A DNA stretch of 64,000 nucleotides. Origin: Salinisphaera sp002433465 (GTDB lineage Bacteria > Pseudomonadota > Gammaproteobacteria > Nevskiales > Salinisphaeraceae). The DNA is taken from contig NZ_APNL01000022.1 of NCBI RefSeq assembly GCF_040361435.1, positions 1-64,000 of the forward strand, read 5' to 3'. Below are positions 42,509 through 49,885 of this stretch, in pieces. Each line of letters starts with the position of its first letter. Positions within the stretch are counted from its first letter, which is position 1. The notes below the pieces were generated by a model. That model made no database searches and was not told where the DNA came from. It was given only the letters and a program-made list of their open reading frames with translations. The translations under genes and the position numbers were made by a program.

Positions 42509-43657
42509 TTATTCGTTGAACTGGCGCGGGCCCACGCCGATACGGGTGACTGCCTGACCTTCGTGCAAGAACGCCACGCCCTGGCTGGCGACGATCTCAC
42601 CCACCCGAAGACCGTCAGCCACCAGCGCCTTGTCGCCACTGATATCGACCACGGTTACGCCACGGCGCTCGAGGCGGTCGCTTTCATTTACGACATAAAC
42701 GAACGTCTGTCGATCCGCGCCCTGTGCGAATGCGGTGACCGGGATTTCGATGTTGTCCTGCCGGTCCGACGCGTCACCCACATCAGCGACAAGGCGCAAA
42801 GTCACTTCGGCCGTCATGCCGGCGCGGGCGGATGCAATCGGCTCGGGTATGGCCAGTGTGACCGGATAGGCGTTGCGATCACCGGCGTCCGTGCCCACTT
42901 CAGTGATTTTCGCCATCATCGCGCTCCGCGGTGTCACCGCGAGAGTCACGATATGCATTGCATCGCGGTCGAGGCGGTTGATCAATGTCTCAGGTGCCGA
43001 CACCACGACTTCCATGCCATCGTCGCGGCTCTGGATCTCGAGCGCGGTTTCTCCCGCCGGCACGCGCTGGGCGGGTTCGATGTGCCGCCGGGCGACGGTG
43101 CCATCATAAGGCGCGATCAGACGGGTATCCGACAGATCCTTCGCTGCGATATCGACGCGCGCCTGTGCCGTGTCCACCCGACTGCGGTCGCTCGCAAGCG
43201 TGGCGGCATCACTGTCGTACTGGGCCTGCGAAATCGCGTTGGATTCACGCAGTGCACGCGCTCTTTCAAACCGAGTTCGGGAAAGTTCGCTCGCCGCGCG
43301 CGCTTCTGCCAGCTCGGCCTTGCGCTGAGCCAGCGTGAGCGAATAACTGCGGTCGTTGAGCGCAGCCAATACATCGCCGCGTTCGAATACGCCGCCGGTT
43401 TCGACATTCACGCTAGCCACGCGTCCTGGCACCTCAAACGCCATCGGCGCGCGCTGAGGTGTTTGCAGCACGCCGCTAATCGAACGCGTGTGGCCGTTCT
43501 CGGCGGTTTGCGCGATCGCCCAGGTAATGGGCTTCGGTTCTGGCGGTGCCTGCTCTTGGTCGCTGCCGCACGCCAGCAGCAAGCTGGAGAGCACGAGATA
43601 CAGCACCAAGGCCCCGGAGCGCGATAGCCATATACCGCGTTCGACGTCGCTAATCAT
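42509..43657 (-). CDS. RND efflux periplasmic adaptor lipoprotein
   Basis: A 382-residue membrane-fusion protein with a lipoprotein signal (LYLVLSSLLLAC, lipid-bearing Cys near residue 28). Domains in order: lipoyl half (AFEVPGRVASVNVETGGVFERG), an alpha hairpin (about 110-185, AELAEARAASELSRTRFERA), second lipoyl half (TRLIAPYDGTVARRHIEPAQRV), barrel and membrane-proximal parts. AGGGGGAACGG precedes the ATG at 43657. It pairs with the RND pump downstream. Its 5' leader contains two perfect hairpins. Confidence 0.87.
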   Translation of the reverse strand: MISDVERGIWLSRSGALVLYLVLSSLLLACGSDQEQAPPEPKPITWAIAQTAENGHTRSISGVLQTPQRAPMAFEVPGRVASVNVETGGVFERGDVLAALNDRSYSLTLAQRKAELAEARAASELSRTRFERARALRESNAISQAQYDSDAATLASDRSRVDTAQARVDIAAKDLSDTRLIAPYDGTVARRHIEPAQRVPAGETALEIQSRDDGMEVVVSAPETLINRLDRDAMHIVTLAVTPRSAMMAKITEVGTDAGDRNAYPVTLAIPEPIASARAGMTAEVTLRLVADVGDASDRQDNIEIPVTAFAQGADRQTFVYVVNESDRLERRGVTVVDISGDKALVADGLRVGEIVASQGVAFLHEGQAVTRIGVGPRQFNE

Positions 43658-43673
43658 CCGTTCCCCCTGAAAG

Positions 43674-43709
43674 GTGCTGCGCTGCCGCAGCACAGGCGTG
43701 CTCACGCCT
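43674..43709 (-). promoter_or_regulatory. Tandem hairpins in the leader of the RND operon
   Basis: GTGCTGCG (43674-43681) pairs perfectly with CGCAGCAC (43686-43693) around four bases. Directly next, AGGCGT (43694-43699) pairs with ACGCCT (43704-43709) around four bases. They lie 17 bases ahead of the adaptor start. They could be an attenuator-like structure, an operator or a protein-binding RNA; no T run follows. Confidence 0.4.
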
Positions 43710-43877
43710 GCTCCCCAAGCGTCAGCCCGCCTCGTTTCCAACGCCGACGATTATCATAACGGCCCGACGCGCCGCGCGAGTATAGCTGGGCGCCCTATCC
43801 GAAAGGCATTCCTATGCTGCCGATGGGCTTAACGCGACTGGCGACCTCGCCAACCTATAGCGCTCGGCCCGCCCGAT

Positions 43878-44660
43878 TCAGTTGCTTGTGTCTTGTTCGG
43901 CGCGTTCTTGGCCCGCAGAGGTCTCGTGCTCGTTCTTAACCGGGCTGGACGGCTCGGTCTGCGGTTCCGACGATGCTTCATCGGTCGCGGGCGGCGACTG
44001 GTTGGCAACCACCGAACAGTTCTTGTGCGCGCTGTCATCGATACGGACCTCGATGGCCTGCGCGTTTCGCACGAGCTGATTGCCGTGCTCACCCTGGAAC
44101 GTATCGCTACGCTCTGTCGCCGGCATGCCCAACCGTCGGTTGCCCAGACGCACCACTACGCGCTCCGGGCGTATCGCCGCCGCGAAGTGAAAACCATCGT
44201 CGCAACGAAACTGCTCGAAGCTGAGATCGGCATCGCTCGCGTTCGGCACCAGTTCAAGTCGAACCTCCGATTCCGCTTGCGACGGACTGATTTGTCGCAC
44301 GTTTTCTGAATGCCAAAGGATCGCGCCCTCGGCCGAGAGAATCTCGCCACGCAGGCGGTAATCGCCGTCGGGATCAATGAGATCACGCTCGATATCGACC
44401 GTGAATTTGATCGACTTACTTTCCAAATCGTGCAGGGTGCGCTCGGCGACAATCCGCTTCTCGCCCCCGCCCGGCCGTTGCTCGAATATGCTGATACGCG
44501 CGGTGGCTTTTTCGGGCAACGCATCCGCGCCGCCGAGGTCAAGCACGCCGGTGACCGTAACCGCGTTTGTCGCGCCCTGTCCGCAACCCGATACCAGGAC
44601 CACGGCCGTTACGCACAACGCCGCCAAAAACACATTCCGAACAAAACCTTTAACCGACAT
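43878..44660 (-). CDS. Lipoprotein with YbaY-like and MliC-like domains
   Basis: A 260-residue lipoprotein: signal and lipobox VLVSGCGQG (Cys near residue 26). Residues about 30-130 follow the YbaY/pilotin-like immunoglobulin fold (TVTGVLDLGGADALPEKATARISIFE ... DPDGDYRLRGEI). Residues about 145-220 resemble the membrane-bound lysozyme inhibitor MliC: FRCDDGFHF at the start, VVVRLGNRRLGMP, and a final NCSVVA, so the two cysteines could form the MliC disulfide. The tail (SSEPQTEPSSPVKNE) is low-complexity. It may protect peptidoglycan from lysozyme at the outer membrane, with the YbaY part as anchor or stalk. The MliC call is by pattern only. Confidence 0.62.
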   Translation of the reverse strand: MSVKGFVRNVFLAALCVTAVVLVSGCGQGATNAVTVTGVLDLGGADALPEKATARISIFEQRPGGGEKRIVAERTLHDLESKSIKFTVDIERDLIDPDGDYRLRGEILSAEGAILWHSENVRQISPSQAESEVRLELVPNASDADLSFEQFRCDDGFHFAAAIRPERVVVRLGNRRLGMPATERSDTFQGEHGNQLVRNAQAIEVRIDDSAHKNCSVVANQSPPATDEASSEPQTEPSSPVKNEHETSAGQERAEQDTSN

Positions 44661-44672
44661 TCGATATACGCT

Positions 44673-45341
44673 CTAATCTATTGATAATGCGAGTATTTGG
44701 CTGATTTGGCATAGCGGTCGTTCACTCTCCTGATGCCAGGTATCAAATACCCGTTGAATTTGCATGAGCGCGGCGCGGCTGCTCGTACGTCCGCGATAGA
44801 CGCCCCATTCATCCAGCGCCCGCACGACCCAGTTGGTGAGAAGGAACGTGTCCTTGCCGCACATGCGAAGAAATGCCGGCGCCGAATTCCCGCCCAACTG
44901 GGTGAAGCGTGTGCGCAGTTCCAGCCACAACTCAACGGTTTCATCCTCTGCCCAATCCGCCAGCCAAACGCCGAAACTGCCGAATTCGGCAATGATCGCC
45001 TGCATCGCGATCGCGTTATCGCGAACCGCGAAGATTTTCTTGCGGTGACGAATCAGTGCTTCATCACGGGCCAGACGTTGCAGGTCGGTATCGTCAAAAG
45101 CGGCGACCGTATCGACGTTGAAATCGGCGAACGCAATCTCGAACGCCGGCCAGCGCGCATCGACGAGGCGGTGTGTCAGCCCGGCCCGGAATATCCGGCG
45201 ATTCATGACCGACAAGTAACGATCGTCGCCGATCATGGCGAGCGACTCCGGTGGTTCGGGCCGGATCAGGCGGGACTCGAGCGCGTCGACGCCTCCCACG
45301 CGCTCGCGCGCTCGCTTCTCTACAACCGAAAATTCGGTCAT
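44673..45341 (-). CDS. Tag-family protein (3-methyladenine DNA glycosylase I-like)
   Basis: A 222-residue protein of the Tag superfamily (COG2818). The conserved helical core is visible: ARWPAFEIAFADFNVDTVAAF, then LIRHRKKIFAVRDNAIAMQAI, and a long GSFGVWLADW segment. It differs from E. coli Tag: the N-terminal Cys/His and C-terminal His/Cys residues of the zinc snap are missing, and the EGxQAGLSW segment is replaced by NRRIFRAGLTHRLV, so the Glu that reads 3-methyladenine is not in place. Similar short forms are widespread in gammaproteobacteria. A role in DNA repair is therefore inferred from family only. It lies 12 bp upstream of the lipoprotein gene. Confidence 0.65.
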   Translation of the reverse strand: MTEFSVVEKRARERVGGVDALESRLIRPEPPESLAMIGDDRYLSVMNRRIFRAGLTHRLVDARWPAFEIAFADFNVDTVAAFDDTDLQRLARDEALIRHRKKIFAVRDNAIAMQAIIAEFGSFGVWLADWAEDETVELWLELRTRFTQLGGNSAPAFLRMCGKDTFLLTNWVVRALDEWGVYRGRTSSRAALMQIQRVFDTWHQESERPLCQISQILALSID

Positions 45342-45716
45342 GCGCTACGTTCTCTTCGATAACAAACCGAAGTTTACCGTAGATAGGCAGTGGATACGCC
45401 GACTTAGCGCGTTTAGGGGTATGGCCGGGTATATTATTGCGCGCAACACATCGATCGAGCGTCGGTGCGAACGCCCCGACTATCGACCTGCATGAAATTA
45501 TGAACAAGGGGCCGAAACCGCTTTAATTAACCCGCCATAAATCGATGATTTTCTGGTTCATAATGCGCTTGTTCGAGAGCATTCGCACTGCGGCCAGCGG
45601 CTGTGACGCCATCGAGAGAGACGACGGACAGATGCCGGCGTTTCTCCCGATGGCGTTGGTAACCGACAGCTGACTCAGTCAGCCGTTTTACACTGGATTA
45701 ATAGTTCAAGTGAATT
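45342..45716. other. Intergenic, no gene recognised
   Basis: About 375 bases between the Tag-like gene start and the end of the monooxygenase gene, both on the minus strand. It must hold the Tag-like promoter. A dyad GCTGACT-C-AGTCAGC at 45669-45683 could be a small hairpin after the monooxygenase gene or an operator. Nothing else stands out. Confidence 0.45.
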
Positions 45717-47519
45717 CTAACTTCGGTGATGGGCCGGTTGTTGCCCGTAAACCGGCGTATCGATGCCTTCCATTCGCGCCTTGAGCTGCAGCGCAAGAAA
45801 GTGCGAATAAAACCTTGATTGGGCTAGGTTCCCCCCATGGAACCAGAGCGCTTCTTGCTGTGTGGGCTTCCACATATTGCGCTGTTCGCCCTCCCACGGC
45901 CCCGGATCCTTGGGCGTGTCAGAGCCCAGGCCCCAGACCTTGCCGACTTTGTCGGCCACCTCTTGGGAAATCAGGTCCGCCGCCCAACCGTTCATGGATC
46001 CGTAGCCGGTCGCATAGATCACGACGTCGGCCGGGATTTCTCGCCCATCTTCGAGCTGGACGCTGTTTTCGGTCAGGCGGGCCACTTCGGCCCCGCTTTC
46101 GAGTTTGATACGGCCGTCGATAATCATCTGCGAGGCGCCGACGTCGATGTAATAGCCGGATGCCCGGCGCAGATACTTCATGAACAGGCCCGAGTCATCG
46201 GCGCCGAAATCGAGCATGAAGCCGGCCTTTTCGAGCTGGTTATAGAAGTCGGCGTCGACCCGACGTATCTCGTCGAACAGCGGCTTCTGGAAATCGGCCA
46301 GAATCGCGTAGGGGATGGAGGCGAACAACATATCCGCCTTCTCGGTGGTAATCCCGTTGGCGAGCGCCTCCTCCGAATAGAGCGGCCCCAGCGCATACTT
46401 CATCAATGATTCGGAGCGCGAGATATGCGTGGACGAACGCTGAATCATGGTGACATCGCCGCCGTTTTCCGCCAGCGCGGCACAGATATCGTGGGCCGAA
46501 TTGTTGGAGCCGATCACGGCCACCTTTTTATTCGTCATGCCGTCCGGCCCCGGGTGTTCCGAGGAATGCTGCTGAATGCCGGTAAAGACATCCTGGCCTT
46601 CGATATCCGGTACGTTCGCCTTGGCAGACATTCCGGTGGCCAGCACCAGCTGGCGGGGCTTGAGGGTAATGGTTTGCCCGTCGCGTTCGACCTCGACCGT
46701 CCAGGTACCGGAGGCTTCGTCGTAGCTCGCCCGGCGTGCTTCGGTGGAGCCCCAGTAGTTGAGTTCCATGACACGCGCGTACATCTCAAGCCAGTCGCCG
46801 ATCTTGTCCTTCGGCGCGAAAACCGGCCAGTTGCGCGGGAATTTGATATAGGGCAGATGGTCGTACCAGACCGGATCGTGCAGGCATAGCGACTTGTAGC
46901 GCTTGCGCCATGAGTCGCCGGCACGTTCGTTCTTCTCGATAATCAAGGCCGGCACCCCGAGCTGGCGCAAACGCGCGCCGAGGGCAATACCGCCCTGCCC
47001 GCCGCCAATGATCAGCACGTAAGGCTGGGTATCCACCCCGAGCGATGCCAGCTCATGGTCGCGTTCTTCCTTCCAGGTAGGCTTGCCCTGATCGTCGCCG
47101 TGTTTCGCGCCCAGCGGCCGGGCTGTGCCGGTGGCCTCTTCATACCCCTTGAGCTCGTCCATCGTGGTGAGCAGCGTCCAGATCAGGCCGTCCCGGATGC
47201 GCATGAATCCGCTGCCGCGGGCAACCTCGGTTTCGAACTCGAACCACGCTTCGATCACGCCATCGGTTTCGGTCACCGATTCGCGCGCATCGAGCGCCCA
47301 GCCGTGCGGCTGGGCCTGTTCGAGGCACTCGGACAGCATATCGCGGATGCCGTTTTTGCCCTCCGCGGTCTTGATGTTCCACGTGAAAGCGAGCATATCC
47401 CGCCAATAGCACTCATCGGCGAACAGTTCGAGGGCCGCCTCGATATCATTTTGTGTCAGTGCTTCGTCGAGACGGTTGAGTACGTTGTTGGCTTCTACGG
47501 CCACGGTTGTGTCCAGCAT
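45717..47519 (-). CDS. SnoaL-like domain fused to flavin-dependent monooxygenase
   Basis: A 600-residue fusion. Residues about 10-130 form a SnoaL/NTF2-like cone (LTQNDIEAALELFADECYWRDMLAF). Residues 165-600 are an FAD- and NADPH-binding monooxygenase of the FMO/YUCCA type: YVLIIGGGQGGIALGARL (FAD), LCLHDPVWYDHLPYIKFP, VAVIGSNNSAHDICAAL (NADP) and YATGYGSMNG near the end. Such proteins oxidise nucleophilic heteroatoms or ketones; the substrate is not predictable. The start at 47519 is set by AGGAGGAGAG. It lies 346 bp downstream of a sigma-54 activator gene on the same strand, a frequent arrangement for regulator and target. Confidence 0.83.
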   Translation of the reverse strand: MLDTTVAVEANNVLNRLDEALTQNDIEAALELFADECYWRDMLAFTWNIKTAEGKNGIRDMLSECLEQAQPHGWALDARESVTETDGVIEAWFEFETEVARGSGFMRIRDGLIWTLLTTMDELKGYEEATGTARPLGAKHGDDQGKPTWKEERDHELASLGVDTQPYVLIIGGGQGGIALGARLRQLGVPALIIEKNERAGDSWRKRYKSLCLHDPVWYDHLPYIKFPRNWPVFAPKDKIGDWLEMYARVMELNYWGSTEARRASYDEASGTWTVEVERDGQTITLKPRQLVLATGMSAKANVPDIEGQDVFTGIQQHSSEHPGPDGMTNKKVAVIGSNNSAHDICAALAENGGDVTMIQRSSTHISRSESLMKYALGPLYSEEALANGITTEKADMLFASIPYAILADFQKPLFDEIRRVDADFYNQLEKAGFMLDFGADDSGLFMKYLRRASGYYIDVGASQMIIDGRIKLESGAEVARLTENSVQLEDGREIPADVVIYATGYGSMNGWAADLISQEVADKVGKVWGLGSDTPKDPGPWEGEQRNMWKPTQQEALWFHGGNLAQSRFYSHFLALQLKARMEGIDTPVYGQQPAHHRS

Positions 47520-47865
47520 GGACTCTCCTCCTTGCATTTTTCGGGACGGTTAAAGGGCGTTCGATTGGCCCCGTTTTTATGGTCTGAACTACGGTGAAAA
47601 CCGTCGTCGAGGGCAATTGCCGTGGGCACGCCGTGGCGTACGGGTCGCCGGGCAAACGCAGGCCGCCGCCCGGCCAGCGCCGCGCTGTTTCCCAATGGCA
47701 TCTCTTCTGTACCTGTTCTTGGCCCTCCAACGGCGGTTGTAGCCACTGGAGCAAGAGCCGTGCCGTTCGTTTAACGCCTTGTTTTAGCTTACGTTAGCGC
47801 CCGATGTGCGGGCGGTGTAACGCATGCGGTGCAACAGGTATTGCCACAGGTGGGGCGACAGGCGG
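47520..47865. other. Promoter region of the monooxygenase gene
   Basis: About 350 bases without a gene between the regulator stop and the monooxygenase start. A sigma-54 promoter would be expected here if the activator controls this gene. GG-N10-GC pairs occur, but in DNA this GC-rich they are common, and none has a good full match to TGGCAC-N5-TTGC. Confidence 0.4.
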
Positions 47866-49740
47866 TCAGCTTCGAGCGCGTCTGAGCCAGCGATGTACGG
47901 TAGAGCGATTGACGCCCAGCTCGCGGGCCAGCGCCGAGACGTTGCCCTGGCACTGTTCAAGTTGGTGCAGCAGCGCGCGGGGATCGCCACCGGCAGGCTG
48001 GCGGATTGCCTCAGGCAGGTGTTCGCGGCGGATCATGCCGTTGTCGCATAGTGCGCTTGCTACTTCCAAGGCGTTGCGCAGCTCGCGAACATTGCCCGGC
48101 CAACGATAGGTGTGAAGCAGTCGCCGCGCCTTCGGTTCGATCTGATAATGCGCGTTATAACGATTCCCAATGTCGACGAGCAGTTCGCCCAGCAACGCAT
48201 CGAGATCGCTGCGTTCGCGCAGCGCCGGCAGGTGCAACGTCGCGGCATTCAGCCGGTAGTAGAGATCCTCGCGAAAACGCCCTTCGGCCAGCCGGGTTTC
48301 CAAGGCCTGATGGGTGGCCGATATCAGCCGTAGTTCGACCGGCCGGGGCTCGACGCCGCCGACCGGTACGACTTCGCTCTCTGCGAGCACGCGCAGCAAG
48401 CGTGTTTGAAGCGATAACGGCATATCGCCGATTTCGTCGAGAAACAAGGTGCCGCCCTGGGCGGATTCGATAAGCCCGGTTCGGCCCTTGCGGGCCGCGC
48501 CGGTGAAGGCATGGGGTACATGCCCAAACAGCTCGGACTCGATGAGGTGTTCGGGAATCGCCGCGCAATTGACGGCCACGAAGCGCCCGCCCTCGTTACA
48601 GTCGGCATGAATGGCCCGGGCTAGCACTTCCTTGCCCGTGCCGGTTTCGCCCTGAATGAGGATCGGAATACGGCGTTTCGCCAGCTTTGCGGCATGCTGT
48701 TGCACGGCCTGTACGCGCGCATCGCTCTGCCGCTGCGTGGCGGTCGAATCGAGCCACGACCGCGGTCTGGCCGGTCTAGCTGAGCTGGCCAAGCGGTCAC
48801 CGTCGGCGGGCGACATGGCGCTGGCAAACAGCAAGGGTCGGCCGTTGGCATGCAGCAGGCGGTCACCGGGCGGCTGACCGCGCATGAACGCGGGCAAGTC
48901 GTCGATACCGATATCGAACAGCGAAGAAATGGGGCGGCCAATCAATGCCCGAGGCGCACCGATCGGCCAGCCGAGCCTGCGCTCCAGGGCGGCGAGCCCA
49001 CTGCCGGTGACGCCGGAAATACGCCCGGCGCCGTCGAGCGACAGGGCTGCGTCGGGGGCGGTGTCGAGGAAATCCGGCGTGCGCGAAAGCCTCAGCACCC
49101 ACTCGTCGCCGGTTCGCGCCACGAGGTTCGCCATCTCGATACGCCGTGCCGTGGCCTTGGCCAGATGCAGCGCCAGCCGCTGGCTGCTTTTGGGTGCCGG
49201 TGAGCGCAGCTGCGACATATCCAGTACCGCCGCCAATTCGCCCTGGGTGTCGAAGATGGGCGCGGCGGTGCAGGTCAGCGGGGTATGGGTCGGGTCGAAG
49301 TGGTCATCCTGGTGGATCGTCACCGCTTCGCCGCTGACCAGACAGGCCCCAACCGCACAGGTGCCCGCCCGGCTTTCCGACCATTCCGCCCCCAGATAGA
49401 GCCCGGCATCGCGCAGTTCGCGATCCAGGCGCGGATGGCCGAGATAATCCACCGCGACGCCCCGGGCATCGGATAGCAGCAGCACGTAGTCATCGGCTGC
49501 AACCTGATCGAACAGCGATGCCAGGCCGGCGCGGCTGATACGAATCAACGCTTCGGCCTGTTCCTGATGCTCGCGCAGGCGTGCCTGCGGAACGATATAG
49601 GCGTCCCGGGCGTTGGCCGGGTCCAGCCGGTAATCGTTCACGCAGCGGCGCCACGATTGCACCACGGCCGTGTCGCGCCCGCTGGACGTGCCGGCTGTAA
49701 CGCGCTCGATCTCCTTGACGTGCGATTCTATTGACACCAT
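47866..49740 (-). CDS. Sigma-54-dependent activator, AcoR-like
   Basis: A 624-residue enhancer-binding protein. An N-terminal region (about 25-60, SWRRCVNDYRLDP) and GAF domain (about 75-200, AAPIFDTQGELAAVLDMS) match AcoR-type activators; a PAS-like segment follows, then the AAA+ domain with Walker A GETGTGKE and Walker B GGTLFLDEIGDM, and a C-terminal Fis-type helix-turn-helix (GNVSALARELGVNRSTVHRW). The sigma-54-contacting loop reads HVPHAFTGA instead of GAFTGA. The ATG at 49740 has GAGAG upstream. It lies between the monooxygenase gene (same strand) and fadH (divergent); either could be its target, with a small molecule sensed by GAF as inducer. Confidence 0.88.
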   Translation of the reverse strand: MVSIESHVKEIERVTAGTSSGRDTAVVQSWRRCVNDYRLDPANARDAYIVPQARLREHQEQAEALIRISRAGLASLFDQVAADDYVLLLSDARGVAVDYLGHPRLDRELRDAGLYLGAEWSESRAGTCAVGACLVSGEAVTIHQDDHFDPTHTPLTCTAAPIFDTQGELAAVLDMSQLRSPAPKSSQRLALHLAKATARRIEMANLVARTGDEWVLRLSRTPDFLDTAPDAALSLDGAGRISGVTGSGLAALERRLGWPIGAPRALIGRPISSLFDIGIDDLPAFMRGQPPGDRLLHANGRPLLFASAMSPADGDRLASSARPARPRSWLDSTATQRQSDARVQAVQQHAAKLAKRRIPILIQGETGTGKEVLARAIHADCNEGGRFVAVNCAAIPEHLIESELFGHVPHAFTGAARKGRTGLIESAQGGTLFLDEIGDMPLSLQTRLLRVLAESEVVPVGGVEPRPVELRLISATHQALETRLAEGRFREDLYYRLNAATLHLPALRERSDLDALLGELLVDIGNRYNAHYQIEPKARRLLHTYRWPGNVRELRNALEVASALCDNGMIRREHLPEAIRQPAGGDPRALLHQLEQCQGNVSALARELGVNRSTVHRWLRRARS

Positions 49741-49885
49741 GCCGCACTCTCCTTTCGAGCCGACACTGGCATAGCGATGCCACGACGACAATCGTTCCTT
49801 CGCCGCAGAGCGCAAACATCACGGTGATCCCGGTTACCGATCAACCCCCGATATAATCGCCGTGCGACGGCCTTCGAGGAAGACG

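Noticed and set aside
47520..47865. Sigma-54 promoter for the monooxygenase gene
   Set aside because: Several GG-N10-GC pairs exist, but none matches the wider consensus, and chance pairs are frequent at this GC content.
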